Assembly: GCF_014201145.1 (NCBI RefSeq)
Contig: NZ_JACHDP010000001.1
Location: forward strand, 4,650,001-4,714,000
Source of the DNA: Micromonospora parathelypteridis
Lineage (GTDB): Bacteria > Actinomycetota > Actinomycetes > Mycobacteriales > Micromonosporaceae
Direction of reading: 5' to 3'
DNA: 64,000 nt
Notes under the pieces: generated by a model
What the model was told of the DNA's origin: nothing
The model's database searches: none
The model's input: only the letters and a program-made list of their open reading frames with translations
Program-made: the position numbers and the translations under genes
In this document: piece by piece, positions 18,489 to 28,467 of the stretch
How positions within the stretch are numbered: position 1 is the first letter of the stretch
How the letters are laid out: each line of letters begins with the position of its first letter

Positions 18489-20069
18489 GTGCGAGTGACC
18501 GGAACCGGGCACGCCAGCATGCGGATCGACACGGCCGCGGGCAGCATCCTGTGCGACCCATGGGTCAATCCGGCCTACTTCGCCTCGTGGTTCCCGTTTC
18601 CGGACAATTCCCTGCTCGACTGGGAGAGCCTGGGCCAGGTCGACTACCTGTACGTCTCCCACCTGCACCGGGACCACTTCGACGCGAAGCACCTGCGGGA
18701 CTTCATCTCGAAGGACGCCACCGTTCTGCTCCCCGAGTTCCCCACCTCGGAGATGGAGGACGAGTTCCGGGCGCTGGGCTTCACCAAGTTCCTGAAGGCC
18801 CCCAACGAGCAGGTGGTGGAGCTGCCGGGCGGCCTGAAGATCATGATTCAGGCGTTGACCAGCCCGACCGACGGGCCGATCGGCGACTCCTCGCTCTGGG
18901 TCGAGTACGACGGGGTGCGGCTGCTCAACCAGAACGACGCCCGCCCGACCGACCTGAGTGTCTTCGCCGACCTGGGGCACGTGCACGCGCACCTGCTCCA
19001 GTTCTCCGGCGCGATCTGGTACCCGATGGTCTACGAGCTGCCGCAGGCGGCGAAGACGGCGTTCGGCAAGCAGAAGCGCGACCGGCAGTTCGACCGGACC
19101 TGGCGCTACATCGACGACCTGAAGGCCGATCACGTCTTCCCGATCGCCGGCCCGCCGTGCTTCCTCGACGACGCGCTGTGGCAGTTCAACGACATCCACG
19201 GCGACGAGGGCAACATCTTCCCCGACCAGTCCGTCTTCCAGTCGGAGTACGCCAAGGTCGGCGGCACCAACGGCATCGTGCTGCTGCCGGGCAGCGTCAC
19301 CGAGGTCACCACCGAGGGCGCGACCACCACCCACCCGGTGCCGGTCGACGAGTTCTTCGCGAACAAGGTCGCTCACCTGGAGGAGATGCGGGAGCGCAAG
19401 CGCCCCGTCATCGAGGCGGAGAAGGCGTCCTGGCGGCACCCCGAGGTGGACGTGCTCGGCCAGATGAAGCACCGGATCGAGCCGCTGCTCGAAGAGTCGA
19501 TCTACCTCGCCAAGGGTGTGGGCGGCCCGGTCCGCTTCGACCTGGTGGGGTACGACGGCGAGAGCGTCGAGTCGATCGTGGTGGACTTCCCCGGCAAGGA
19601 GGTCCGGCCGTACGCGGACGAGAAGGTGCGCTACCGGTTCCGTATGGAGCGGGCGCTGATCGAGCACCTGCTCTTCATCGACGAGGTGGACTGGGTCAAC
19701 TCACTCTTCCTGTCCTGCCGGTTCTCGGCGGCCCGGATCGGCCAGTACAACGAGTTCGTCTACGCGTTCTTCAAGTGCCTCTCCGAGGAGCGCCTCCAGT
19801 ACGCCGAGGGCTGGTACGACGAGCACGAGCGCAGCACCGACGCCGAGGACATCACCCTGGGCGACTGGGTGGTGCAGCGGCGCTGCCCGCACCTGAAGGC
19901 GGACCTGACCCGGTTCGGCATCGTCGACGGTGACCAGCTCACCTGCCAGTTGCACGGTTGGCGCTTCGACCTGCCCAGCGGCCGTTGCCTGACGAGCGTC
20001 GGCCACAAGGTCCGCGCCCACCGGGTGGACGCGGAGGCTCCCGCCCCCGCCGGCGAAGCCGTGATCTGA
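18489..20069 (+). CDS. Metallo-beta-lactamase fold hydrolase fused to a C-terminal Rieske domain
   Basis: This 526-residue protein combines two metal domains. The N-terminal region (about 1-290) is MBL-fold of the UlaG type, with THASMRID-like opening and the metal motif SHLHRDHFD (HxHxDH, about residues 57-65). The C-terminal part has a Rieske 2Fe-2S motif, CPH (about 470) and CQLH (about 488), with the conserved HGWRFD. The layout recalls CMP-N-acetylneuraminate hydroxylase, which carries its Rieske domain at the other end. The substrate is unknown. The start is GTG 18489, preceded by GAGGGGG. The next gene follows after 19 bp. Confidence 0.85.
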   Translation: MRVTGTGHASMRIDTAAGSILCDPWVNPAYFASWFPFPDNSLLDWESLGQVDYLYVSHLHRDHFDAKHLRDFISKDATVLLPEFPTSEMEDEFRALGFTKFLKAPNEQVVELPGGLKIMIQALTSPTDGPIGDSSLWVEYDGVRLLNQNDARPTDLSVFADLGHVHAHLLQFSGAIWYPMVYELPQAAKTAFGKQKRDRQFDRTWRYIDDLKADHVFPIAGPPCFLDDALWQFNDIHGDEGNIFPDQSVFQSEYAKVGGTNGIVLLPGSVTEVTTEGATTTHPVPVDEFFANKVAHLEEMRERKRPVIEAEKASWRHPEVDVLGQMKHRIEPLLEESIYLAKGVGGPVRFDLVGYDGESVESIVVDFPGKEVRPYADEKVRYRFRMERALIEHLLFIDEVDWVNSLFLSCRFSAARIGQYNEFVYAFFKCLSEERLQYAEGWYDEHERSTDAEDITLGDWVVQRRCPHLKADLTRFGIVDGDQLTCQLHGWRFDLPSGRCLTSVGHKVRAHRVDAEAPAPAGEAVI

Positions 20070-20088
20070 CGAGTCGGCCGGCGCGGGC

Positions 20089-20781
20089 GTGGCGGGGGCG
20101 GGGGACAACCGGTACCGCTACGGACGTGGCCGGGAGAAGACGCGGGACGCTGCCCGGGTGGAGACGTTCAGCGACGGGGTCTTCGGCGTCGTGTTGACGG
20201 TGATGGCCGTCGAGCTGCTGCAGAGCGGCCCGGCGCGGGAGAGCGGGCGAGAGCTGCCGGACGCCCTGGCCCATGCCTGGCCGTCCTACCTGGCGTTCAT
20301 CATCACCTTCGCGATCGCCGGGCAGGTCTGGCTCGCCCACCACAACCTGTGGCGGTACGTGGTCCGGGTCGACCAGATGCTGCTGGTCTTCAACCTGTTC
20401 GTGTTGCTCTTCATCGCCACGATCCCCTTCACCGCCGACCTGCTGTCGGACAACCTGCGCGGTAGTCCGACCGAGCAGCGGCTGACGGCCGCCCTCTACG
20501 TCGGCACCGTGCTCGGTGAGGCGGTCTTCGTCAATCTGACCTGGTGGTGGGCGCGTCGACGGGCACTGCTCCACCCCGGCCTGGATCCCCGGCTGGTCCG
20601 GGCGATCGCACGACGAATACTGCTCAAGCCGCTGTTCTACCTGGTCGCCTTCGCCGTGGTCTTCGTCGACCCCATCCTCAGTCTGTGCGCGTACCTCCTG
20701 CTGGTCGGCTTCTACCTGATCGGGGGGCCGGGCGACCTCCGACCGTCCGCGAGCGCGACCGAGGAAGGGTCAGCGGCCTAG
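20089..20781 (+). CDS. TMEM175-family potassium-channel-like membrane protein
   Basis: The 230-residue protein opens with RVETFSDGVFGVVLTVMAVEL, the FSD signature of the first helix of prokaryotic TMEM175 channels. There are about six hydrophobic segments. TMEM175 family members form tetrameric K+-selective channels with no P-loop. Only one repeat is present, as usual in bacteria. The GTG start at 20089 lies 19 bp after the Rieske gene. Its end overlaps the convergent oxidoreductase by 12 bp. Confidence 0.82.
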   Translation: MAGAGDNRYRYGRGREKTRDAARVETFSDGVFGVVLTVMAVELLQSGPARESGRELPDALAHAWPSYLAFIITFAIAGQVWLAHHNLWRYVVRVDQMLLVFNLFVLLFIATIPFTADLLSDNLRGSPTEQRLTAALYVGTVLGEAVFVNLTWWWARRRALLHPGLDPRLVRAIARRILLKPLFYLVAFAVVFVDPILSLCAYLLLVGFYLIGGPGDLRPSASATEEGSAA

Positions 20782-22365
20782 GTCGGTGAGGATGCGGCGG
20801 GCGGCGTTGTGGCCTGCCGCGCCGATCACGCTGCCGGCCGGGTGGCAGCCGGCGCTGCCGGCGTAGACGCCGTCGATGCCGGTGGCGTAGGGCATCCGGT
20901 CGGTGAACGAGACCGTGTTGTCGACGTGGTGGATGTGCCCACCGGTGATGCCGAAGTGCTTCTCGATGCCGGGCGGGGGCAGCGGCACCGCGTCGGCGAT
21001 CAGGTCACCGGTGCCGGGGGCGTACCGCTCGACGATCTCGATGAGCCGGGCGACGTAGCCGGGCAGCGCCGCGTCCCAGGTGGTGCCCACCAGCTCGTAG
21101 GGGACCGACTGGACGAAGAGCGCCGACGAGTGGTGCCCGGCCGCGTCGGAGAGCGACGGGTCGACGGTCGTGTGCAGGTACCACTCGATGGTCGGCTCCG
21201 CCGGCAGCCGCCCGGCCTGCACGTCCGCCCACATGGCGCGCAGCGCGGTCATCGGCGAGGTGGCGTCCCCACCGACCAGCGACGCGGAGCCGGGCAGCAG
21301 GTGGATGGTCGAGCCGAACGGGCTCGGCGTACCGGGCGGCAGGCAGGCGAACTGTGGCAGCCCGGTGAGCGCCAGGTTGAGTTTGAGGGTGGTGCCGGGG
21401 CGGCGGACCGCCGCCATCCGTTCGCCGAGCGGCGCCGGGAGCGCGCCGTCGGGCAACAGGTCGATCAGCCGGTACGGGTCGCACGCGCCGAGCACCACCC
21501 GGGCGGCGACCTGTCGGCCGTCGGCCAGCACCACGCCGCTGGCCGCGCCGCCGTCCAGGGTCACCGCGCTCACCGGCGTACCGGTGCGGATGGTCGCCCC
21601 GGCGGCCCGGGCGGCCTCCGCGAACGTGCGCGAGACGGTGCCCATCCCGCCCTCGGCGATCATCCAGGTGCCGCCGGAGCCGGGCAGCCGGCACATGTTG
21701 TGCACCAGGAAGTTGTGGCCGGTGCCGGGGTCGTCCGGGCCGGCGTTGAGCCCGGACAACCCGTCGGTGACCGCGTACATGCTGACCAGCAGCTCGGAGC
21801 GGAACTCGAAGCGGGCCAGGTAGTCGGCGACCGAGCCCTGGACGAGGTCGACGAAGACCTGCCGGAGCGCCGGGCGGACGTGCCGCTCGGCGGTCTCCTG
21901 GACACTCAGCGGCTCCGCCAGCCAGGCCGGGGCGAGATCCTCGCGCAGCGCGGCCAACTCGGCCTGCATCGCGTCGTCGGCGGACACGTCGGCGGGGGAG
22001 AAGAACTCGGCGAGCTGCGCCCGGGTGGCGGCGGTGTCACTGCCGAAGAGCAGGTACGGCGAGCCGAGGCCGCCGGGCGTGGGTAGGAAGTAGTGCGGGT
22101 CGCGGCGCAGCACCGGGATCCGTAGGTCGAGCGTGGCGAGCAGCTCCGGCGGCATCAGCCCGAGCAGGTACGAGCCGGTGGAGTGACGCAGGCCCGGCAC
22201 CTTCGGGAACGGGTTCTCGGTGCGGGTGGCGCCGCCGATCACCTCGGCGGCCTCCAGCACCAGGACGTCCAGGCCGGCGCGGGCCAGCAGGACTGCGGAG
22301 ACCAGACCGTTGTGCCCGGCACCGACGATCACGACGTCGGCGCGGGTTGGAATCTCACTGCTCAT
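20770..22365 (-). CDS. FAD-dependent oxidoreductase, phytoene desaturase/PYROXD2-like
   Basis: This 531-residue flavoprotein has an N-terminal dinucleotide-binding motif VVIVGAGHNGLVSAVLLARAG with VLEAAEVIGGATRT. It resembles the NAD(P)/FAD oxidoreductases related to phytoene desaturase. The conserved C-terminal GIDGVYAGSAGCHPAGSVIGAAGHNAA completes the FAD site. The substrate cannot be told from sequence. It stands alone: YihY is 33 bp downstream of its start on the same strand. Confidence 0.86.
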   Translation of the reverse strand: MSSEIPTRADVVIVGAGHNGLVSAVLLARAGLDVLVLEAAEVIGGATRTENPFPKVPGLRHSTGSYLLGLMPPELLATLDLRIPVLRRDPHYFLPTPGGLGSPYLLFGSDTAATRAQLAEFFSPADVSADDAMQAELAALREDLAPAWLAEPLSVQETAERHVRPALRQVFVDLVQGSVADYLARFEFRSELLVSMYAVTDGLSGLNAGPDDPGTGHNFLVHNMCRLPGSGGTWMIAEGGMGTVSRTFAEAARAAGATIRTGTPVSAVTLDGGAASGVVLADGRQVAARVVLGACDPYRLIDLLPDGALPAPLGERMAAVRRPGTTLKLNLALTGLPQFACLPPGTPSPFGSTIHLLPGSASLVGGDATSPMTALRAMWADVQAGRLPAEPTIEWYLHTTVDPSLSDAAGHHSSALFVQSVPYELVGTTWDAALPGYVARLIEIVERYAPGTGDLIADAVPLPPPGIEKHFGITGGHIHHVDNTVSFTDRMPYATGIDGVYAGSAGCHPAGSVIGAAGHNAARRILTDLGR

Positions 22366-22398
22366 GCCGCGGCAGCCTAGTCCGCCCCACCGGCCCGG

Positions 22399-23238
22399 TC
22401 AGCCCTCTCGCTGTTCCCGCTGGGCTCGCCAGCGGGAGAGGGCCAGGGTGGCGGAGTAGCCGGCCAGGACGATCACGTGGAACAGGTAGAGCCAGAGGAG
22501 CACCGCTACACCCGCGCCGATCTCGTCGAAGCCACCGAACGGCACGCCCAGGTCCAGCGGGAGCGAGGCGAAGAGCACGAAGCCGTGCAGGAAGCCGGAC
22601 AGGTTCGCTGCGGTGAACGACCCGATGGCGAGCGTGGAGAGTCGGTCCGGCGAGGCTGGCCCGACCACCCGGAACACCCAGACCAGCACCGGCGTGAGCA
22701 CCAGCCAGACCGCCAGGAACGACAGCACCACGCCCAGCACGCCGAGCCAGCCGCCCTCGCGTACGAGACGGGTGGTGAGCGGCAACGCCAGCAGGATCGA
22801 CAGCAGCAGCGCGGGGGCGGGCGCGAGCAGCGGCAGCAGCAGTAGCCGGCCCCGCCAGCCGACCAGGTGCTCGTCGGAGCGGGGGGCGGCGACCGAGACG
22901 AACGCCCGGCGCAGCCCTTCGCCGTAGAGCGAGGCGGGCAGCAGGGAGGCCAGCGCCAGCAGCGGGGTCAACTCCACCCCGGCGTTGACCAGCGCGTCGA
23001 CCGCCCGGGGAGCGCCGATCGCGGTGGGCAGAGCTTCCACCGCGTACGAGGTGAGCCGGCGGACCCGGTCCGCCCCGGCAACCAGCGCGGTGAGCCAGAT
23101 CGCCAGCAGCGCGACCGGCACGACCGCTATCGCGCCGTAGAAGGTGATCGCGGCGGCGTGCAGTGACAGGTCGCGTCCGCGCACCGGGCGGAACGCGGCA
23201 CTGGTGATCCGCTTCGCCCGTTGCCAGCCGCTGCCCAT
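22399..23238 (-). CDS. YihY/BrkB family inner-membrane protein
   Basis: The 279-residue protein has about six hydrophobic segments, starting with LSLHAAAITFYGAIAVVPVALL, which resembles the AxxxYYxxxSLFPLL region of the YihY/BrkB family. Motifs GLRRAFVSV and AGVAVLLWLYLFHVIVLAGYSATLAL match this family. The role is unknown, though BrkB was first linked to serum resistance. I take the ATG at 23238 (MGSGWQRAKR) rather than the longer GTG at 23271, as a GAAAGAGA ribosome-binding site is 7-8 nt upstream. It is divergent from a GNAT gene. Confidence 0.8.
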   Translation of the reverse strand: MGSGWQRAKRITSAAFRPVRGRDLSLHAAAITFYGAIAVVPVALLAIWLTALVAGADRVRRLTSYAVEALPTAIGAPRAVDALVNAGVELTPLLALASLLPASLYGEGLRRAFVSVAAPRSDEHLVGWRGRLLLLPLLAPAPALLLSILLALPLTTRLVREGGWLGVLGVVLSFLAVWLVLTPVLVWVFRVVGPASPDRLSTLAIGSFTAANLSGFLHGFVLFASLPLDLGVPFGGFDEIGAGVAVLLWLYLFHVIVLAGYSATLALSRWRAQREQREG

Positions 23239-23289
23239 CGTGGTCTCTTTCCCTCTCGTCGGGGGCGTCACTCCTTAAGATCGCCTGTC

Positions 23290-23841
23290 ATGACTGTTCT
23301 CACCACCGAACGTCTGATCCTGCGCGATTGGACCGACGATCCGGCCGACCTGGCCCGGATCTACGACATCTACTCCCGTCCCGACATCACCCGCTGGCTG
23401 GCCGTGTCGCCGGGCCTGCCGATGACCGACCCGGCGCAGGCCGCCGAGCGGCTGCGCTTCTGGCAGGACCGGCACGCCGCCGACGACGGCCGGTACGGCA
23501 CCTGGGCGATCGAGGTGCGCGAGACCGGCCTGGTGGCGGGAACGGTGTTGCTCAAGCCGCTGCCGGGAACGCCGGAGACACGGCTCACCACGGACATCGA
23601 GACGGGCTGGCACCTGCACCCGGATTCGTGGGGTCACGGCTACGCCACCGAGGCGGCCGGTGCGCTCGTCGCGCGGGAGTTCGCCACCGGCACCCCGGAG
23701 ATCTACGCGCTCGTGTCGCCGGGCAACGAGCCGTCGATGGCGGTCTGTCGGCGACTCGGCATGGCCCACGTGGGCCGGCGCACCGACTGGTACGGCGGCG
23801 AGGAGTTGGAGACCTTCGTCCTGGCGGCGTCGGCCAACTGA
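23290..23841 (+). CDS. GNAT N-acetyltransferase (RimJ/RimL-like)
   Basis: The 183-residue protein starts MTVLTTERLILRDWTDDPAD, the usual opening of RimJ/RimL-type acetyltransferases. It has ETGWHLHPDSWGHGYATEAAGALV, the acetyl-CoA motif A region (HGYATEA), and NEPSMAVCRRLGM near the C terminus. The target, a protein N terminus or small molecule, is unknown. It starts at ATG 23290, 51 bp from the divergent YihY gene. Confidence 0.88.
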   Translation: MTVLTTERLILRDWTDDPADLARIYDIYSRPDITRWLAVSPGLPMTDPAQAAERLRFWQDRHAADDGRYGTWAIEVRETGLVAGTVLLKPLPGTPETRLTTDIETGWHLHPDSWGHGYATEAAGALVAREFATGTPEIYALVSPGNEPSMAVCRRLGMAHVGRRTDWYGGEELETFVLAASAN

Positions 23842-23936
23842 CCCGTTCGAAGGTGCGGCCGGCGTGGGTGCCGGCACCCGCAGGTTGAACGTCCAGGCAC
23901 GTGGCGGCTCCGCGCGAGACGCCCGCGCCCCGAGGC

Positions 23937-23980
23937 GCCGTATACCTCAGGGTCACATTGATGACCCTGAGGTATATGGC
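23937..23980. repeat. Inverted repeat downstream of GNAT
   Basis: TATACCTCAGGGTCA (23941-23955) and TGACCCTGAGGTATA (23962-23976) are perfect 15-bp arms with a 6-nt loop, and GCC/GGC extends the stem. It may be the GNAT terminator or an operator for the downstream hydrolase gene. It is AT-richer than its surroundings. The rest of 23842-24083 shows nothing else I can name. Confidence 0.7.
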
Positions 23981-24083
23981 GCAGAGCAGCGGCTGGATCT
24001 CGCCGCGCGAGCACATGACTACGGGCCCCCGCCGTGCATCCCTGGCGCAGGCATGTCCATCAATAGTCAAGTCGGTCGAAGTG

Positions 24084-24122
24084 TTGACGCTCCCGTAGCA
24101 CGTCAGTAACCTTTGGTCAAAG
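24084..24122 (+). promoter_or_regulatory. Promoter of the secreted hydrolase with a palindromic site
   Basis: TTGACG (24084-24089), 17 bp, TAACCT (24107-24112) fits a sigma-70-type promoter. CTTTGGTCAAAG (24111-24122), a palindrome with a GT centre, overlaps the -10 and start point and could be a repressor site. The untranslated leader is about 125 nt. Confidence 0.5.
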
Positions 24123-24245
24123 TCGTGCAAGATTTCGACAAAGGCGTGCGGTTTTTCGTGCACGTGCTCGGAAGATTCAGCTCACACCCCCATCCCCTGG
24201 TCCAGCCGCCCCCGCGGCAGCCGTCCCCCCAACGACAGGACTGTG

Positions 24246-27200
24246 ATGAGACGAAGGAATCTGTTCAGGACGGTGGCGGCGACAGCCGCGGCCACGCTGA
24301 TCGCCACCGCCGGGCTCACCGCCCTCGCGAACCCGGCCGGCGCCGCCCGCCCCGCCGACGCGGCAGCCGCGCCGAGCAGCGGCTTCGCGCCGGCGGCCAC
24401 CAACCTCGCCCTGGGTCGTCCCACCCAGGAGAGTGGTCACGCCGACGTCTACGACTCGTCGAAGGTCGTCGACGGCAACGCGGGCAGCTACTGGGAGAGC
24501 GTCAACAACTCGTTCCCCGAGTGGGTGCAGGTCGATCTCGGCTCATCGCAGAGCGTCAACCAGGTCGTGCTGAAGCTGCCGACCTCCGGTTGGGGGACCC
24601 GTACGCAGACGTTGAGCGTGCAGGGCAGCGCCAACGGTTCGTCGTTCACCGACCTGGTCGGGTCGCAGACCTACACCTTCAACCCGGCGAGCGGCAGCAC
24701 CGCCACGATCAACTTCGGTCAGACCGCAACCCGCTACGTGCGGATCAACGTCACCGCCAACAGCGGCTGGCCGGCGGGCCAGTTCTCCGAGCTGGAGGTG
24801 TACGGCAGCGGCGGCACCACCCCCGACACCACCGCGCCGAGCGTGCCCGGCAACCTCTCGTACACCCAGTCGGGCACCACCATCAGCCTCAACTGGGTCG
24901 CGTCGACCGACAACGCGGGCGGCAGCGGCATCGCCGGCTACGACGTCTACCGCAACGGCGCGTTCCTGCAGTCCGTCGGGAACGTGACCACCTTCAACGA
25001 CACGCAGCCGGCCACGGCGACCGTGTCGTATTACGTCCGGGCCCGCGACGTCGCCGGCAACATCTCCGGCAAAAGCAACACGGTGACCCGCAACGGCAGC
25101 GGTGACACCACCGCGCCGAGCGTCCCGGGAACGCTGTCGCACAGCACGTCGGGCAGCACGATCACGCTCACCTGGGGTTCCTCCACCGACTCCGGTGGCA
25201 GCGGTCTCGCCGGCTACAACGTCTACCGGGGCGGCAACCTGATCGCGACGTTGGGCACCACCCTCACGTACCAGGACACCCAGCCGGCGACGGCGACCGT
25301 GTCGTACTACGTCCGCGCCCGCGACGGCGCCGGCAACCTGTCCGGCAACAGCAACACCGTCACCCGGACCGGCAGCAACCCGCCCGCCTGCACCAACGTG
25401 GCGCAGGGCAAGAGCATGACGGCGAGCGGCTCCACCTTCACCTTCACCCCGGACAAGGCGAACGACGGGCAGCTCAGCACGTACTGGGAAGGTGCGGCGA
25501 GCTACCCGCAGAACCTGACCGTGGCGCTGGGCGCCAACCACTCCATCTCCGGCGTGACCGTCAAGCTCAACCCGGACCCGGCCTGGGGAACCCGCACCCA
25601 GACCATCCAGATCCTCGGGCGTGACCAGGCCTCCTCCACGTACACCAACCTGGTGTCGGCGGCGAGTTACCAGTTCGTCCAGGGCACCAACGTGGTGAGC
25701 ATCCCGGTCAGCGCGACCACGGCCGACGTGCAACTGCGGTTCACCGGCAACACCGGCGCCCCGTCCGGCCAGGTGGCCGAACTCGAGGTGTGCGGCACGC
25801 CGGCACCCAACCCGGACCTGGTCGTCAACTCGGTGACCTGGTCGCCCACGTCGCCCAGCGAAGTCTCCCCGGTCACGCTCTCGGCCGTGGTGCAGAACAT
25901 CGGCTCGGCCTCCGCCGGTGCGACCACGGTCAACTTCAGCCTGGCCGGCGCGGTCGTCGGCGGCGCCACGGTGGGCGCGCTCGGCGCGGGAGCCTCCACC
26001 ACCGTGTCGTTCAACGCCGGCACGCGACCGATGGGCAGCTACGCCGTCTCGGCGGTGGTCGACCCGACGAACACGATCGTCGAGCAGAACAACGGCAACA
26101 ACAGCTTCACCGCAGCGTCGCCGTTGGTGGTGGCGCAGGCCCCAGGCCCCGACCTGCAGGTGCTCAGCATCGCCTCCAACCCGCCGAACCCGGCCGTCGG
26201 GGCGTCCGTAACGTTCACCGTGGCGGTCCGCAACCGAGGCACCACCGCGACCGGAGCGACCACGGTCACCCGGTTGGTGGCGGGCAGCACCACGCTCAAC
26301 ACCAACACCGCCTCGATCGCCGCCGGCGCGACGGTCAACGTGGCGATCAGCGGTAGTTGGACCGCCACCAGCGGCGGCGCCACCATCACCGCCACCGCCG
26401 ACGCGACCAACGCGGTCACCGAGACCAACGAGACCAACAACGCGTTCAGCCAGTCGATCGTGGTCGGGCGTGGGGCCGCGGTCCCGTACGTCTCCTACGA
26501 GGCCGAGGCCGGTCGCTACCAGGGCACCCTGCTGGAGACCGACGCGCTGCGCACCTTCGGCCACACCAACTTCGCCACCGAGTCCTCGGGCCGCAAGTCG
26601 GTACGACTCAACAGCACCGGCCAGTTCGTCGAGTTCACGTCGGCCAACCAGGCCAACTCCATCGTGGTGCGCAACTCCATCCCGGACGCGCCGGGCGGCG
26701 GTGGCATCGAGGCGACCATCAGCCTCTACGTCAACGACGTCTTCTCCCGGAAGCTGACCCTGTCCTCGAAGCACAGCTGGCTCTACGGCAACACCGACGG
26801 GCCGGAGGCGCTGACCAACACCCCGCAGGCCGACGCCCGACGGCTGTTCGACGAGTCGAACGCGCTGCTGGGGCAGTCGTACCCGGCCGGCACCCGCTTC
26901 AAGTTGCAGCGCGATTCGGGTGACAGCGCCTCGTTCTACGTCATCGACATGATCGACCTGGAGCAGGTGGCGCCGGCGGCGAGCCAGCCGGCCGGCTGCA
27001 CCTCGATCACCTCGTACGGTGCGATCGCGAACGACGGCCTGGACGACACCGCCGCCATCCAGCGGGCGGTCACCGACGACCAGAACGGCGTCATCGGCTG
27101 CGTCTGGATCCCCGCCGGGCAGTGGCGGCAGGAGCAGAAGATCCTGACCGACGACCCACTGAACCGGGGTACGCACAACCAGGTCGGCATCAGCAACGTC

Positions 27201-28217
27201 ACCATCCGGGGCGCCGGCATGTGGCACTCGCAGCTCTACACGCTGACCGAGCCGCAGAACGTGGTGGGCGGCATCAACCACCCGCACGAGGGCAACTTCG
27301 GCTTCGACATCGACAAGAACACCCAGATCTCCGACATCGCCATCTTCGGCTCGGGCCGGATCCGTGGTGGTGACGGCAACGGCGAGGGCGGCGTGGGTCT
27401 GAACGGTCGCTTCGGCACCGGCACCCGGATCAGCAACGTCTGGATCGAGCACGCCAACGTGGGCGTCTGGGTGGGTCGCGACTACGACAACATCCCCGAC
27501 CTCTGGGGGCCGGCCGACGGGCTGGAGTTCAGCGGCATGCGGATCCGCGACACGTACGCCGACGGCATCAACTTCAGCAACGGCACGCGCAACTCGCGGG
27601 TGTTCAACTCGTCCTTCCGCACCACCGGTGACGACGCGCTCGCCGTCTGGGCCAACCCGTACGTGAAGGACCGCAACGTCGACATCGCCCACGACAACCA
27701 CTTCGTCAACAACACCATCCAGTTGCCCTGGCGGGCGAACGGCATCGCCATCTACGGCGGCTACGACAACTCGATCGAGAACAACCTGATCTACGACACC
27801 GCCAACTACCCGGGCATCATGCTGGCGACCGACCACGACCCGCTGCCGTTCTCCGGGACGACGCTGATCGCCAACAACGGGCTCTACCGCACCGGTGGCG
27901 CCTTCTGGAACGAGGACCAGGAGTTCGGCGCCATCACGATCTTCCCGGCCACTCGGGACATCGTCGGGGTCACGATCCGGGACACCGACATCATCGACTC
28001 GACCTACGACGGGATCCAGTTCAAGAACGGTGGCGGCAACATACCGAACCTCGCGATCACCAACGTGCGGATCGACAAGTCCAACAACGGTGCCGGCATC
28101 CTCGCGATGAGCGGCGCGCGCGGCAACGCCAACCTGACCAACGTGACAATCACCAACTCGGCCGACGGCAACATCGTCATCCAGCCGGGCTCGCAGTTCG
28201 TCATCAACGGCGGCTAG
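24246..28217 (+). CDS. Secreted multidomain glycoside hydrolase, GH87-like (alpha-1,3-glucanase/mycodextranase)
   Basis: The 1323-residue protein begins [23 protein letters not shown], a Sec signal peptide with ANPAGA-type cleavage near residue 33. Domains in order are F5/8 type C (about 48-189), two FN3 (195-283, 287-375), a second F5/8C (380-518), two CARDB (521-631, 635-740), a CBM6/35-like domain (745-907) and a C-terminal right-handed beta-helix (about 917-1323). [19 protein letters not shown] and [12 protein letters not shown] resemble the Asp-rich catalytic region of GH87 enzymes. GH87 cuts fungal alpha-1,3-glucan. The identification is by recall of motifs; GH55 or a pectate lyase fold is the alternative. 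It stands alone with its own promoter. Confidence 0.75.
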   Translation: MRRRNLFRTVAATAAATLIATAGLTALANPAGAARPADAAAAPSSGFAPAATNLALGRPTQESGHADVYDSSKVVDGNAGSYWESVNNSFPEWVQVDLGSSQSVNQVVLKLPTSGWGTRTQTLSVQGSANGSSFTDLVGSQTYTFNPASGSTATINFGQTATRYVRINVTANSGWPAGQFSELEVYGSGGTTPDTTAPSVPGNLSYTQSGTTISLNWVASTDNAGGSGIAGYDVYRNGAFLQSVGNVTTFNDTQPATATVSYYVRARDVAGNISGKSNTVTRNGSGDTTAPSVPGTLSHSTSGSTITLTWGSSTDSGGSGLAGYNVYRGGNLIATLGTTLTYQDTQPATATVSYYVRARDGAGNLSGNSNTVTRTGSNPPACTNVAQGKSMTASGSTFTFTPDKANDGQLSTYWEGAASYPQNLTVALGANHSISGVTVKLNPDPAWGTRTQTIQILGRDQASSTYTNLVSAASYQFVQGTNVVSIPVSATTADVQLRFTGNTGAPSGQVAELEVCGTPAPNPDLVVNSVTWSPTSPSEVSPVTLSAVVQNIGSASAGATTVNFSLAGAVVGGATVGALGAGASTTVSFNAGTRPMGSYAVSAVVDPTNTIVEQNNGNNSFTAASPLVVAQAPGPDLQVLSIASNPPNPAVGASVTFTVAVRNRGTTATGATTVTRLVAGSTTLNTNTASIAAGATVNVAISGSWTATSGGATITATADATNAVTETNETNNAFSQSIVVGRGAAVPYVSYEAEAGRYQGTLLETDALRTFGHTNFATESSGRKSVRLNSTGQFVEFTSANQANSIVVRNSIPDAPGGGGIEATISLYVNDVFSRKLTLSSKHSWLYGNTDGPEALTNTPQADARRLFDESNALLGQSYPAGTRFKLQRDSGDSASFYVIDMIDLEQVAPAASQPAGCTSITSYGAIANDGLDDTAAIQRAVTDDQNGVIGCVWIPAGQWRQEQKILTDDPLNRGTHNQVGISNVTIRGAGMWHSQLYTLTEPQNVVGGINHPHEGNFGFDIDKNTQISDIAIFGSGRIRGGDGNGEGGVGLNGRFGTGTRISNVWIEHANVGVWVGRDYDNIPDLWGPADGLEFSGMRIRDTYADGINFSNGTRNSRVFNSSFRTTGDDALAVWANPYVKDRNVDIAHDNHFVNNTIQLPWRANGIAIYGGYDNSIENNLIYDTANYPGIMLATDHDPLPFSGTTLIANNGLYRTGGAFWNEDQEFGAITIFPATRDIVGVTIRDTDIIDSTYDGIQFKNGGGNIPNLAITNVRIDKSNNGAGILAMSGARGNANLTNVTITNSADGNIVIQPGSQFVINGG

Positions 28218-28241
28218 TGCCGCTGTTCGTTCGCCTGACCC

Positions 28242-28275
28242 GTGCTCCCTCGGTGCTCCGGCACCGGGGGAGCAC
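28242..28275 (+). terminator. Terminator after the GH87-like gene
   Basis: GTGCTCCCTCGGTGC pairs with GCACCGGGGGAGCAC with one wobble around a TCCG loop, 24 bp after the stop. Confidence 0.75.
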
Positions 28276-28300
28276 GTCCATCTGCCGGGTCACGGCCGCG

Positions 28301-28376
28301 TGATCGACACCGTTTCGCCGATATGGGGGTGTCCGGGTGCCGGGATAGCGCCATGTCGGCGACCTGGAGTCGATCA
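28301..28376 (+). repeat. 76-bp dispersed palindromic repeat, copy 2
   Basis: This copy begins TGATCGAC, has TCGCCGATATGGGGGTGTCC at its left shoulder, and ends GGAGTCGATCA. It is the same length and centre as copies 1 and 3. It lies between the GH87-like gene terminator and the dxr start. Confidence 0.8.
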
Positions 28377-28467
28377 CTCACCGACGGCGGGCCGGAAGAG
28401 CCGCAGGTGGGTGGGGAGGGCTGAGGCTCCCAGCGGGCGTACAGCGGGGGTGGGGAAGAATAGGCGG

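Noticed and set aside
24543..27836. 1097-codon open frame on the minus strand
   Set aside because: It is antisense to the secreted hydrolase, which has a signal peptide and recognisable domains; the antisense translation has none.
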